A DNA stretch of 64,000 nucleotides from Kordiimonas aquimaris (lineage in GTDB: Bacteria > Pseudomonadota > Alphaproteobacteria > Sphingomonadales > Kordiimonadaceae), in NCBI RefSeq assembly GCF_025574485.1, contig NZ_JAOBPO010000001.1, positions 441,501 to 505,500 of the forward strand, written 5' to 3'. Below, in pieces: positions 26,862-35,373 of the stretch (positions within the stretch are counted from its first letter, which is position 1; each line of letters begins with the position of its first letter). Made by a program: the position numbers and the translations under genes. The notes under the pieces were generated by a model. It searched no databases and was not told where the DNA came from. It worked only from the letters and a program-made list of their open reading frames with translations.

Positions 26862-27884
26862 ATGGCGCGCGAAATATGGTTGTGGATCAAGGAGCGATTT
26901 TTTGCCTTGATGACTCGTATAGCTACTGGCTTAAGAGTGGTTTGGCGCTGGTTTGGCGGTTGGCTACAAACGGTTTCAGCTTCAACGTGGCGCAGGGTAA
27001 CTGTTGCATTGCCGTTGTTGTTCATCGTCTACTTACTGATAGGTATGATGCTTGTTCATCGTATTGATGATGACCTCCTTGTATCAAGCGCTGCACCCGC
27101 CGGTGGTTCAGAGACAGTAGCTGTGGTGTCAAAACTTGTGCGCCGCGAAGCTGATCAGCATAACTGGACTCCTAACGATCCTGTATTTCTGCCCGGCTGG
27201 TGGCTCGATAATACACCTAACTTCCAAAAGGGCATTATGGGCGCTTTGTCACGTTTCTCTTTTGAATTGCGTGATCAATTGGGGCGTAGGCGTGGTTCCA
27301 GCTCAATAGACACCAATCTGGAGAAAGCTGCTAGTAATCTCTCTATTGAGCCAGAGCGCTGGATAATGGACTTTGGCACAAGTTGGCTGCCAACCCGGCC
27401 ATCTGATGCTTATTTTCGTGAAGCACTTACACAGCTTGATGCTTATAATGCAGAACTAGCTGCTGGCCAGTCTGTTTTTGATGTTCGCTCAGACAACTTA
27501 TTGGCAACGCTAGAGCGTATTGCTCTTGACCTCGGTGCTTCGTCAGCCGCTTTAGATCGTTACATTACAGACAATGCTGGCGGTGTATTACCTGATTTTG
27601 GGGCGGATGACCTGTTCTATCAGATTAAAGGGCAGGTATATGCTTACACAGTTTTGCTGACAGCGATTCGTAAGGATTTTTCCAAGGTAATTGAAAACCG
27701 GGAAATCGCCGCTTTATATGATGAACTGCTGCGCTCTATGTCTGCAGCTGCCACACTTGACCCGCTGCTTGTTTCCAACGGAGCTGTTGATGGCGTGATC
27801 GCCAACCATTTGTCTATGCAGGGTTTTTATCTGTTGCGCGCGCGTACCCAGTTGAAAGAAGTCAGCAACATTCTGCTAAAATAA
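26862..27884 (+). CDS. DUF2333 family membrane-anchored protein
   Basis: A 340-residue protein of the DUF2333 family. It has a Trp/Arg-rich cytoplasmic N-terminus, a single transmembrane helix (ALPLLFIVYLLIGMMLV, about residues 50-66), and a large outer helical domain including HNWTPNDPVFLPGWWLDNTPNFQKG. The ATG follows AGGGAG. Function is unknown. It precedes a universal-stress-protein gene by 64 bases, with an inverted repeat between them at 27890-27915. Confidence 0.85.
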   Translation: MAREIWLWIKERFFALMTRIATGLRVVWRWFGGWLQTVSASTWRRVTVALPLLFIVYLLIGMMLVHRIDDDLLVSSAAPAGGSETVAVVSKLVRREADQHNWTPNDPVFLPGWWLDNTPNFQKGIMGALSRFSFELRDQLGRRRGSSSIDTNLEKAASNLSIEPERWIMDFGTSWLPTRPSDAYFREALTQLDAYNAELAAGQSVFDVRSDNLLATLERIALDLGASSAALDRYITDNAGGVLPDFGADDLFYQIKGQVYAYTVLLTAIRKDFSKVIENREIAALYDELLRSMSAAATLDPLLVSNGAVDGVIANHLSMQGFYLLRARTQLKEVSNILLK

Positions 27885-27889
27885 GGTAT

Positions 27890-27915
27890 GATCAGGCCTT
27901 GCATGCAACCTGATC
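27890..27915. repeat. Near-perfect inverted repeat between DUF2333 and usp
   Basis: GATCAGG (27890-27896) pairs with CCTGATC (27909-27915). Inside it the decamer TTGCATGCAA is itself a perfect palindrome, offset by a two-base CC bulge. No T-tract follows, so it looks more like a protein-binding dyad or a processing hairpin than a terminator. Confidence 0.5.
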
Positions 27916-27948
27916 TGCTGCCAATCTATTGGCACAAAGGGGTAAAGG

Positions 27949-28452
27949 GTGGTTGAAGATATTCATGGGCCAATAAGGCCGGTTCAAAAAAGACACCGCA
28001 AATTACTTGTGGTGGTGGATGGTTCACCGGAATGCAACGTGGCGATCCGGTTCGCGGCGGCACGCGCAGTACATATCACTGGCGGCGGCCTTATTCTGTT
28101 TCATTGTATTCGACCCGGTGAATTCCAACACTGGATGGCGGTGGCTGACCGTATGCGGGAAGAAGCATATGAAGAAGCTGAACAAATGCTGGCTGATGTT
28201 GCTATGCAATTACATGAATACTGCGGTGTTACACCAGAAACAGTTGTAGTGGACGGTGAGCCACCAGAAGAGCTAACCAAATATATGCAGTCGCGCGATG
28301 ACTTGTTTGGTCTTGTTCTGGGTGCGGGCAGTGATGGTGGCCCCGGCCCACTTGTGGACTATTTTACAGGTACGGCAATTCATGACATGAAATGTCCGGT
28401 TATGCTGGTTCCAGGTAGCATGACGTATGATCAAGTGGATGCAATCGCTTAA
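27949..28452 (+). CDS. Universal stress protein (UspA family)
   Basis: A 167-residue single-domain UspA-fold protein. Seen: the first-strand motif LLVVVDGSPECNVAIRFAAARA, a middle segment VTPETVVVDGEPPEEL, and a C-terminal LVLGAGSDGGPGPLVDYFTGTAIHDMKCPVMLVPG, which matches the ATP-binding G-2x-G-9x-G-(S/T) region in outline. The start is a GTG after AAAGG. It is convergent with the SDR gene with only four bases between stops. Confidence 0.88.
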   Translation: MVEDIHGPIRPVQKRHRKLLVVVDGSPECNVAIRFAAARAVHITGGGLILFHCIRPGEFQHWMAVADRMREEAYEEAEQMLADVAMQLHEYCGVTPETVVVDGEPPEELTKYMQSRDDLFGLVLGAGSDGGPGPLVDYFTGTAIHDMKCPVMLVPGSMTYDQVDAIA

Positions 28453-28456
28453 AAAC

Positions 28457-29350
28457 CTAGATACGACAGATTTCGTCCACCAATAACTTGGGTAATGCTT
28501 GATGATAGTCTGGATATTCAAGTCGCCAACCTAATGCTTGCTTGGCTTTTATATTTCTGACGCGTTTATTTTCTGCATAAAAACTGCGCCCCATAGCGCT
28601 GAGGTTTGCGTCCTCAAAAGCAACTATCGGTGGCGGGGCAACGCCGAGGAGCTGCGATGCAGCTGTTATTACGTCTTGCGGTGGTGCAGGCAAGTCATCG
28701 GTTAAGTTAAATACAGTGCTTATTATGTCTGAATTGGCCGCAAGCCATAACGCTGAGGCAATATCGTCTCTATGTATGCGCCCAAAAACCTGTCCTTGTT
28801 TTATTGTACGTTTCGCTTTGCCGTCCATTACTGAGCGAATGGCATTCTTGCCGGGCCCGTATATACCTGCCAATCTAAAAATATGAACAACTGCATTAAT
28901 TCGCGTACCGAGCGCCGTCCAGTTTTCTTCTGCTTCTAATCGCCGCTTACCGCGGTCGAGACTCGGTTTCGTTGTTGATGTTTCGTCAACCCAAGCCCCA
29001 CCATGATCGCCGTAAACATTTGTGCTGGACAGGTAACCAATCCATTTAATCAGTGGTAATTTTTCAAGTTGGTCTGATAAAGCTGTAAGTACAGGGTCAC
29101 CGTCTTTGTTCGGCGCAATAGAAACAAGAACATGGGTTACGGATGAGAGAGGTCCGTCTTTGGCAAAAGCTTCTTTGGTGAGAGCAACAGGCTTAATGCC
29201 ACTGTCCTCTAGTTCTGCGGCCCGTTCTTGCCGTCGCCATGTGGCACTGACACGCCAACCAGCTCGCTGGGTGCGGTCCATAAGAGGAGCAGCACTGTAG
29301 CCGGGGCCCAAAACCAATAAGTGTGGTGCTTCGCCTGTTTGCGTCTCCAT
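28457..29350 (-). CDS. NAD(P)-dependent epimerase/SDR-family protein
   Basis: A 297-residue atypical SDR of the YeeZ-like group. The nucleotide-binding start reads LLVLGPGYSAAPLMDR, a variant Rossmann glycine motif. SSTNVYGDHGG carries the tyrosine of the active site, and GRIHRDDIASALWLA is typical of nucleoside-diphosphate-sugar epimerase-like proteins. Substrate unknown. I used the ATG at 29350 rather than the earlier in-frame codon at 29401, which would overlap the divergent TPR gene. Confidence 0.82.
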   Translation of the reverse strand: METQTGEAPHLLVLGPGYSAAPLMDRTQRAGWRVSATWRRQERAAELEDSGIKPVALTKEAFAKDGPLSSVTHVLVSIAPNKDGDPVLTALSDQLEKLPLIKWIGYLSSTNVYGDHGGAWVDETSTTKPSLDRGKRRLEAEENWTALGTRINAVVHIFRLAGIYGPGKNAIRSVMDGKAKRTIKQGQVFGRIHRDDIASALWLAANSDIISTVFNLTDDLPAPPQDVITAASQLLGVAPPPIVAFEDANLSAMGRSFYAENKRVRNIKAKQALGWRLEYPDYHQALPKLLVDEICRI

Positions 29351-29399
29351 CTTCTTTTTCGCCTTGAAATTGCCATGCCTTTTGCGCAGTGTCCGCTGC

Positions 29400-30254
29400 A
29401 TGAAACCTATGTACTATAAAAAACATCAAAAACAACAGTGGCACTGTATCGTTGCTAGTGTTGCGCTTGTCAGCATACATGCTTTTTATTCTCTGTCAGC
29501 CTTTGCGCAAGATAGTGGAGCTACAATTGATGGGGCAAAATATGAAAAGTGCCTCATGCTAGCTGAAGCCGCGCCTGACAGGGGTATCAACATGGCGCTT
29601 GAATGGCAATTGGTGAACGGCGGTGTACCAGCAAAACACTGCGAAGCAGTAGGGTTGTTTTTTGCGAGGGAATATAGCGAAGCAGCAGCCCGCCTGGAAG
29701 GTATAGCAGAAGATATGCGTATTGGCCGCGGGATGCCTGTGCGTGGTGATGAACGCGCTACAGCAAGCGCAGCCATGCTGGCGGACACATACGGGCAAGC
29801 AGCGAACGCATGGCTTTTGGGCGGCGAATTAGTGCGAGCGGAATCAGCTATTATCCAAGCGCTGTCTATCGTTCCTGAACATAGTACACTGGAGCGGGAG
29901 CTGCGTATCGACCGTGCACGTATAGCTGCTGCCGATGAGGACTTCACACTTGCGCTGTCCGAGCTTGAGGCTGTGTGGGCTGTAGACCGTAACCGTCTTG
30001 ATATTCTTATACTGCTTGCGTCTGCTGCACGAGGTATTGAAAATTACGAGCGGGCCGCTTCAGCATTGAAAACATATATGGCAACCTATCCGGATGATCC
30101 GGCAGGGTTTCTTGAGTTAGGCAACTTGAAGGACGCCGAAGGCGACAAGCCCGCGGCACGGCAGGCATGGCTAAAAGTACTGGCACTGAGCGAAACAGGG
30201 TCTGATGCTGATGCTGCGCGCGCTAATCTTGAACGTATTGATGTAGCGAAATAA
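29400..30254 (+). CDS. Secreted tetratricopeptide repeat protein
   Basis: A 284-residue protein with a signal peptide (cleavage after SAFA, before QDSG) and TPR-type helical repeats. Repeat-like stretches are NAWLLGGELVRAESAIIQALSI and YERAASALKTYMATYPDDPAGFLELGNLKDAEGD. It probably acts as a periplasmic scaffold; no catalytic motif is seen. The ATG at 29400 is 49 bases from the divergent SDR start. Confidence 0.75.
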   Translation: MKPMYYKKHQKQQWHCIVASVALVSIHAFYSLSAFAQDSGATIDGAKYEKCLMLAEAAPDRGINMALEWQLVNGGVPAKHCEAVGLFFAREYSEAAARLEGIAEDMRIGRGMPVRGDERATASAAMLADTYGQAANAWLLGGELVRAESAIIQALSIVPEHSTLERELRIDRARIAAADEDFTLALSELEAVWAVDRNRLDILILLASAARGIENYERAASALKTYMATYPDDPAGFLELGNLKDAEGDKPAARQAWLKVLALSETGSDADAARANLERIDVAK

Positions 30255-30284
30255 GCAAAGCTAGAGTGGAAAAGGCTCAGCGGC

Positions 30285-32042
30285 TTAAAACTTTACGGTT
30301 GCTTCGTATAAGTCAGGCAGGTTGTTTTCAAAAAGAACAGCATCACCAGCACGCCAATTGTTTTTAACCCACGTTTCAGCGTCTTCCTGCGTCGCGAATT
30401 GCATAACCGTAGTTTGCCCGTTATTTGCACCTTCCAGGCCTTTGACAAAGGTTGGAATACGGTCTGGTGTAACAACACATACAATGTCTGCATGTTTTGC
30501 AGCTAAAGCGCCGAGGCGAGCATGTTCGCTATCATGCAATGCGCCGAGCTCTACCATGCCCGGTGTAACCAGAATGCGCCGCCCTTCTTGTTCAACCAAA
30601 ACGTCAAGGCATTCAAGCGCACCCGCGAACCCAATAGGGTTTGAATTGTAAGCGTCATTGATGATGGTCGGTGATCCTGCTGACTGTGAAACTTCAAGTC
30701 GAAAGCGGATTTGCGGCAAGGATGCAAGCGCTCCTTTAATTGCAGACCATGGCAGGCCTACTGCGCGCGCAGTAACGGCAGCCATCAAGATGTTTTCTGC
30801 CTGATGCTGGCCGAAGATGGGTGCCTTGAGCGTATGCTCGCCGTCTTTGTCTGCTACACTAATAACAAGGCCTTGTTTGGTCATATTATAATCGATCAAA
30901 CGTACATCGCCTTCCTTGCCGACAACGGTATAGTCACCGGGCACAGCTTGCATACGCTCTAATCGCAGTTTTTCCTCTATACCGTCAGCATTAATGACAG
31001 CCTGCCCTCCTTGCGCAAAGGCCGCTTCTGCTATTTCAAATTTGGCTTTGGCAACAGTTTCCAGTGTCTTAAAGCGCTCATAGTGGGCTGCACCCACGGC
31101 TGTTACAAGTGCTACATTAGGAGGCGTTAAGCGGCATAGGCGAGCGATGGAGCCGGGCCCGTATGCGCCCATTTCAACAATGAAATACTGGTGTTGTTCA
31201 GTTAGTTTTTCACGGATAATGCGCGTTATACCCATCTCGGTGTTGACGCTGCCTGGTGTGGCGATTGTTGGTGCTGCAGCGTCCATAATGTGAGCAAGAA
31301 TATGTTTTGTGGAGGTTTTTCCAAATGAACCCGTGATGGCAATTACGGTGGGCTTCAGACGGTTAAACTTTTCAGCGGCCTCTGCCCGAAACTTTGCTTT
31401 GACCCGTTCTTCAGCGGGCTCAAGAATTTTGTTTGCGGCAATAATCAGGAAAGGTAGTAGCTGGACAAGCACAATTGTTAGCGCAAGCAACGCTGTTAAA
31501 CGCCAATCGTAACTGGCGTTTAAAAAGCGGAAAGTATCGAACCAGCCTGATGGGTCGTCTTCTATTGTCAGGCTATAATGTGCACCGAATGGCGCTAATG
31601 TGGCGACATATAGAAAAGCGACTAACAAGCCAAGCAATAGGAGCAAATAAATATAGCGAATGCGTTTTACACGGTCAGTGACCACGAGCGGTTTTTTGTT
31701 GTTTCTACTGGTGCTGTATGAGCGTAATACACCAGCTATCATTGCGGTGGTTGCAATAGCGAAAGGTATCAATGTGCGCGCTGCAGTGTTTAAGCTTTCC
31801 GATGCTGTATCTGACTGTGTCATTGCCGACGCGATAATTGCAGCAATTAACACGATGGTGGCAGTAATATCGTAAGCGCGTTTTTCTTTCAGCCACACAA
31901 CAAAACGCGGATTATCGTATTCCTCTTGCTGGAAGAACATCAGGAAAGCATTGCCGCGCACGAAAGCGAACCAAAGGCATAAAATAGCGAATACGCCAAA
32001 AAGCAGGGCTGTTGTGTTGTCCAGTCCAACACTTTCAATCAT
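30285..32042 (-). CDS. Membrane-anchored MurF-like Mur ligase
   Basis: A 585-residue protein with two halves. Residues 1-205 hold about five transmembrane segments (12-28, 60-77, 89-107, 130-150, 180-205). Residues 230-585 form a Mur ligase: P-loop TGSFGKTSTK (237-246), TPGSVNTEMGI, VEMGAYG, AVGAAHYERF, and NDAYNSNP (462-469), the MurF-type C-terminal motif. The normal MurF N-terminal UDP-substrate domain is absent, replaced by the membrane part. It overlaps the hydrolase gene by four bases and closes the Ddl-like/hydrolase/ligase operon. It probably joins a dipeptide to a membrane-held acceptor; the acceptor is unknown. Confidence 0.82.
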   Translation of the reverse strand: MIESVGLDNTTALLFGVFAILCLWFAFVRGNAFLMFFQQEEYDNPRFVVWLKEKRAYDITATIVLIAAIIASAMTQSDTASESLNTAARTLIPFAIATTAMIAGVLRSYSTSRNNKKPLVVTDRVKRIRYIYLLLLLGLLVAFLYVATLAPFGAHYSLTIEDDPSGWFDTFRFLNASYDWRLTALLALTIVLVQLLPFLIIAANKILEPAEERVKAKFRAEAAEKFNRLKPTVIAITGSFGKTSTKHILAHIMDAAAPTIATPGSVNTEMGITRIIREKLTEQHQYFIVEMGAYGPGSIARLCRLTPPNVALVTAVGAAHYERFKTLETVAKAKFEIAEAAFAQGGQAVINADGIEEKLRLERMQAVPGDYTVVGKEGDVRLIDYNMTKQGLVISVADKDGEHTLKAPIFGQHQAENILMAAVTARAVGLPWSAIKGALASLPQIRFRLEVSQSAGSPTIINDAYNSNPIGFAGALECLDVLVEQEGRRILVTPGMVELGALHDSEHARLGALAAKHADIVCVVTPDRIPTFVKGLEGANNGQTTVMQFATQEDAETWVKNNWRAGDAVLFENNLPDLYEATVKF

Positions 32043-32806
32043 GGTGTTGCTACCTTCTCTAGGAATCGCTTCATCACAGCTTCACACTGGTATGCGCCGC
32101 GCGTCATGATATCCCAATGATCGAAACCGGGTAGTTCGTGAAACTCGGCGTTTTGTATCATTTCAGCATAGCGCTGGCCAAATTCAGGCGGCGTCTCTGT
32201 ATCATTGCTGCCATATATCAAACATGTAGGGCATTTCAATGTTTGCGCCTGCGATGTCAGGTCTTCGTTCACAACTTTAACAAATGTGCCGCGCAGTATG
32301 CCTGCATTTTTATAATCTGCACTACCAAACTTTTCCTGAAAACGTGTTCGCATCTTGGTGCCGAGAATTTGATCACTAAGGTGGGCTAGCTTACCAAGCG
32401 TCCGGAGATAAAAAGCGCGTAGTTTGAATGCAGTTGAGCGTTTGCGCTTTAATCCGGCACCGGCAATACCAATGATGCCTTGAACAAGCTCAGGGTGCCG
32501 GGCCGCCATTTGAATGGAGACCCGCACGCCAAAACTGTGACCAATGAATATATGGGGACCGCTTCCTTTCAGGATATCTGCAAGCGTATCTGCATATTCT
32601 GCTGTGCCTGGGTTGTTTTCCATTGGCGGTGTCTTGCCAAAGCCAGGCTGGTCAAAGCGTTGATGTTTTCCACTGCCATTTAGCAAGGGTTGAAGCCTGT
32701 CAAAAGCGCGGCTGTCCTGACCCCATCCATGTAGCCAAACATATGACGGTGAGTCATCACCGCTTGTTGTGCTGTGCCACGCTGTTGCTTTTGTGGTTTT
32801 TGTCAC
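32039..32806 (-). CDS. Alpha/beta hydrolase in the Ddl-like/MurF-like operon
   Basis: A 255-residue cytosolic alpha/beta-hydrolase-fold protein. It has the oxyanion-side WLHGWGQDSRAFD, nucleophile elbow GHSFG, an acidic residue after YGSND, and the catalytic His in GFDHWD. It starts at a GTG with AAGG in the last codons of the Ddl-like gene, three bases after its stop, and its own stop overlaps the next start by four bases. Such tight packing says it works with the two ligases, perhaps as an esterase or peptidase on their product. Confidence 0.82.
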   Translation of the reverse strand: MTKTTKATAWHSTTSGDDSPSYVWLHGWGQDSRAFDRLQPLLNGSGKHQRFDQPGFGKTPPMENNPGTAEYADTLADILKGSGPHIFIGHSFGVRVSIQMAARHPELVQGIIGIAGAGLKRKRSTAFKLRAFYLRTLGKLAHLSDQILGTKMRTRFQEKFGSADYKNAGILRGTFVKVVNEDLTSQAQTLKCPTCLIYGSNDTETPPEFGQRYAEMIQNAEFHELPGFDHWDIMTRGAYQCEAVMKRFLEKVATP

Positions 32807-32809
32807 AAG

Positions 32810-34033
32810 TTAACCTTGATTAAAAATAGTGGCGCCGCTGCTGGCCGCATCTGTTGTGCCGAGACGTGCTGCGGATAGACGAAAGCCTTCATCGACCATA
32901 GCGCTTGCAAGCGCGAGAAAGCTAACAGGGCTAGTTGCGGCTTCCCAAAGAAAATAAGCAAATGAGCCAGGGATTGTGTTTGCTTCATTGAACCATAGTT
33001 CGCCTGTTTTGCTGTCGCATAAAAAGTCGATACGGACAGAGCCGGCGAGATCAAGCACCTCAAAAACTTTAATCGCGGTATCGCGGATAACGGTTTCCTG
33101 CGCGGCTGTCAGCTCTTCAGGGTTTAACACGCGGTTTAATGAAGCCATGCCTTCACTGGGCCCACTGTCCAGTTTAGGTCCTCCGGGTGTGCCGCCTGCA
33201 AGGTACTTGTTTTTGAAATCAAGAACATCGCTTTCACTGAGCGGCCGCTCGATTGCAGAGGTTTCAACTGAGCCGGATGGTGCACGGCGCACCGCAATAT
33301 TATATTCTACGAGGTTGTCGACAAACGGCTCAACAATAGCTGACTTGTCTAGCCGAAATACCGTCATTAAAGAAGCGATGAGCGCGTCCATGTCTGTTGC
33401 TTTTGATACACCGACGCTGGAGCCCAGGTTGCTTGGCTTTACAATAAGTGGAAACGGATCTTTACCCAGGTTTTCTGACAGCGCGACTGTTAGTGTTTCT
33501 GGCTCAAGAAACATGCCTTTTTTCGGGCGTTGAATAGTTACTTCAGGTAGCACATTAAGCATGTGCTGACGCGCTACAGCTTTGGCAAATTCTTTGTTCA
33601 TGGTTGCGGCCGCTCCAAGCGTGCGGCATCCGGCAAATGGAATGTCGGCGAACTCAAGCAGGCCTTGCAGCGTGCCATCTTCACCGTTGGAGCCATGGAT
33701 AGCGGGCACGATAAGGTCAAACTCAATAGAGATTGCCTTTTCGCCCATCAGGTTCTTTTTGCGCCCAATTAAGCGTGGCCGCCCGTGTGCAGGTGTTGCA
33801 AGGTCAAGCCTGACAGGCTCAAGACTTGCCGCATGATCACGCACAGGGTAGTTTTTGCGACTTTTCAGCGCATCGCCAGTCCACCATGCACCAAGCCCAT
33901 CCACATAAATAGGTAGCCCTTCATACAGTGTTGGGTCGAGCGCTTCCAGAAATTGAAGGCCTGTCAGGATGCTGACATCGTGTTCGACACTACGTCCACC
34001 AAAAATAACCGCGATAACTTTTTTGGGCGCCAT
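32810..34033 (-). CDS. D-alanine--D-alanine ligase-like ATP-grasp enzyme
   Basis: A 407-residue ATP-grasp ligase of the Ddl family. Conserved pieces are FGGRSVEHDVS (11-21, with the catalytic Glu), HGSNGEDGTLQGLLE (113-127), GSSVGVS (204-210), and NEANTIPGS (349-357). The omega-loop KY pair is kept (276-277), but the usual FYDY just before it reads VLDF, and a longer Gly/Pro-rich linker follows (about 279-305). The ATG at 34033 was chosen, since the longer frame has no family match. It is first in the operon with the hydrolase and MurF-like ligase. It probably makes a D-Ala-D-X dipeptide. Confidence 0.85.
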   Translation of the reverse strand: MAPKKVIAVIFGGRSVEHDVSILTGLQFLEALDPTLYEGLPIYVDGLGAWWTGDALKSRKNYPVRDHAASLEPVRLDLATPAHGRPRLIGRKKNLMGEKAISIEFDLIVPAIHGSNGEDGTLQGLLEFADIPFAGCRTLGAAATMNKEFAKAVARQHMLNVLPEVTIQRPKKGMFLEPETLTVALSENLGKDPFPLIVKPSNLGSSVGVSKATDMDALIASLMTVFRLDKSAIVEPFVDNLVEYNIAVRRAPSGSVETSAIERPLSESDVLDFKNKYLAGGTPGGPKLDSGPSEGMASLNRVLNPEELTAAQETVIRDTAIKVFEVLDLAGSVRIDFLCDSKTGELWFNEANTIPGSFAYFLWEAATSPVSFLALASAMVDEGFRLSAARLGTTDAASSGATIFNQG

Positions 34034-34190
34034 AAAAAGAATCTCTTCTGCATATTCAAAGTGGTTAGTTGTGTAGCTGTTCCGGTTTAGCCAAAAGCGC
34101 GCGCAGCGCAAAGCGAAAACATAAAAAAGCACAACCGTGACATTATGATGGCATGGGTTTGCACCGGATATCAATACACTGTGAGCAGGA

Positions 34191-34218
34191 TTGACCCTTG
34201 CTATCCAAACACTAGAAT
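34191..34218 (+). promoter_or_regulatory. Sigma-70-type promoter for the MBL-fold gene
   Basis: TTGACC (34191-34196) and TAGAAT (34213-34218) are separated by 16 bases, 36 bases before the ATG at 34255. AAGGAG at 34243-34248 is the ribosome binding site. The match is good on both hexamers. Confidence 0.6.
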
Positions 34219-34254
34219 GCACGCGCGGGTTATAAAAGGGTCAAGGAGAACCAC

Positions 34255-35160
34255 ATGACATTCAAGACATGGGCTATACGCATGGGCGTGGCCGCTAGCA
34301 TGACGGCATTATCCGTTAGTGCGCTGGCACAAAACAACTTTGATGACGTTAAAATTACGACACAAAAACTAACAGACACAGTTTATGTTCTATTTGGTGC
34401 AGGCGGCAATATTGGTGTTTCTGTTGGTGAAGACGGTGTTTTTATCATCGATGATCAGTTTGCACCACTTACCGAGCGTATTAAAGCAGCGATTGCGGAA
34501 TTGTCTGACCAACCAATACGGTTTGCGATCAACACCCATTTTCACGGTGACCACACAGGCGGCAATGAAAACCTGGGCAAAGAAGGTACCGTGATCGTTG
34601 CGCATGATAATGTGCGTGTGCGGATGAGCCAAAGTGCATTTAATCGGACGTTTAATCGGCGGTCTGAGGCAAAGCCAAAAGCGGCATTGCCTGTTGTAAC
34701 ATTTAATGACCGGGCGAGCTTGCACCTGAACGGAGATACAGCACGCATGCATCATGTGCGCCGTGCTCATACGGACGGTGATTCAATTGTTGAATTTGAA
34801 AAAGACAATGTCTTGCATATGGGTGATACGTTTTTTGTCGGCCGCTTTCCTTTCATTGATGTTGACAGTGGTGGCACCATTGATGGTGTGATTGGCTCGA
34901 CAAAAACGGCAATTGCGATTGCGGATGATAATACGCAGGTAATCCCCGGCCACGGCCCTGTTACAGACCGTGAAGGGTTGCGCGCATATCTTAAAATGCT
35001 GGAAGATAGCCGTGACCGTGTGGCCAAGCTGAAAGCAGACGGTAAAACGCTGGATGAAATAAGAGCAGCAAAACCGCTTGCCGACTATGAAGAAACCATT
35101 ACAGGCGGCGGCGCTGACTGGACCAATGCCTACATTGGGTTTGTGTTTAACAGCTTATAG
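34255..35160 (+). CDS. Secreted MBL-fold metallo-hydrolase
   Basis: A 301-residue periplasmic metallo-beta-lactamase-fold protein. The signal peptide ends SALAQ-NNFDD. The zinc motif THFHGDHTGG is intact, later ligands are likely in RAHTDGDS and IPGHGPV, and a metal Asp lies in HMGDTFF. Homologues include many non-lactamase hydrolases, so resistance should not be assumed. It is divergent from the Ddl-like operon; whether the two are linked is unknown. It has its own promoter and a strong terminator at 35182-35205. Confidence 0.88.
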   Translation: MTFKTWAIRMGVAASMTALSVSALAQNNFDDVKITTQKLTDTVYVLFGAGGNIGVSVGEDGVFIIDDQFAPLTERIKAAIAELSDQPIRFAINTHFHGDHTGGNENLGKEGTVIVAHDNVRVRMSQSAFNRTFNRRSEAKPKAALPVVTFNDRASLHLNGDTARMHHVRRAHTDGDSIVEFEKDNVLHMGDTFFVGRFPFIDVDSGGTIDGVIGSTKTAIAIADDNTQVIPGHGPVTDREGLRAYLKMLEDSRDRVAKLKADGKTLDEIRAAKPLADYEETITGGGADWTNAYIGFVFNSL

Positions 35161-35181
35161 AAAAGCCAAACACTGGAAATT

Positions 35182-35205
35182 AAGGGGCCTTTTGGCCCCT
35201 TTTTT
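35182..35205 (+). terminator. Intrinsic terminator after the MBL-fold gene
   Basis: AAGGGGCC and GGCCCCTT form a perfect 8-pair GC-rich stem with a TTTT loop, followed by a run of T. It lies 21 bases after the stop codon. Confidence 0.92.
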
Positions 35206-35373
35206 AATGGTATGAGGTTCGAAGTAATATTGCTGCCGATTGTGATTGTTAAGTGTTGTTTAAAATAGAATGGTTACAAATCTGGAAGGCTCTTAATGGT
35301 AGTTATCCATGATATGAGTTATGAATGAGTGAGGGCACCCTTCAGACACCAGCAAAAAGCAATTTGACGTATT

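Noticed and set aside
34034-34222. 63-residue extension of the Ddl-like gene
   Set aside because: The conserved start MAPKKVIAVIFGG is at 34033; upstream residues have no family match and overlap the promoter of the divergent gene.
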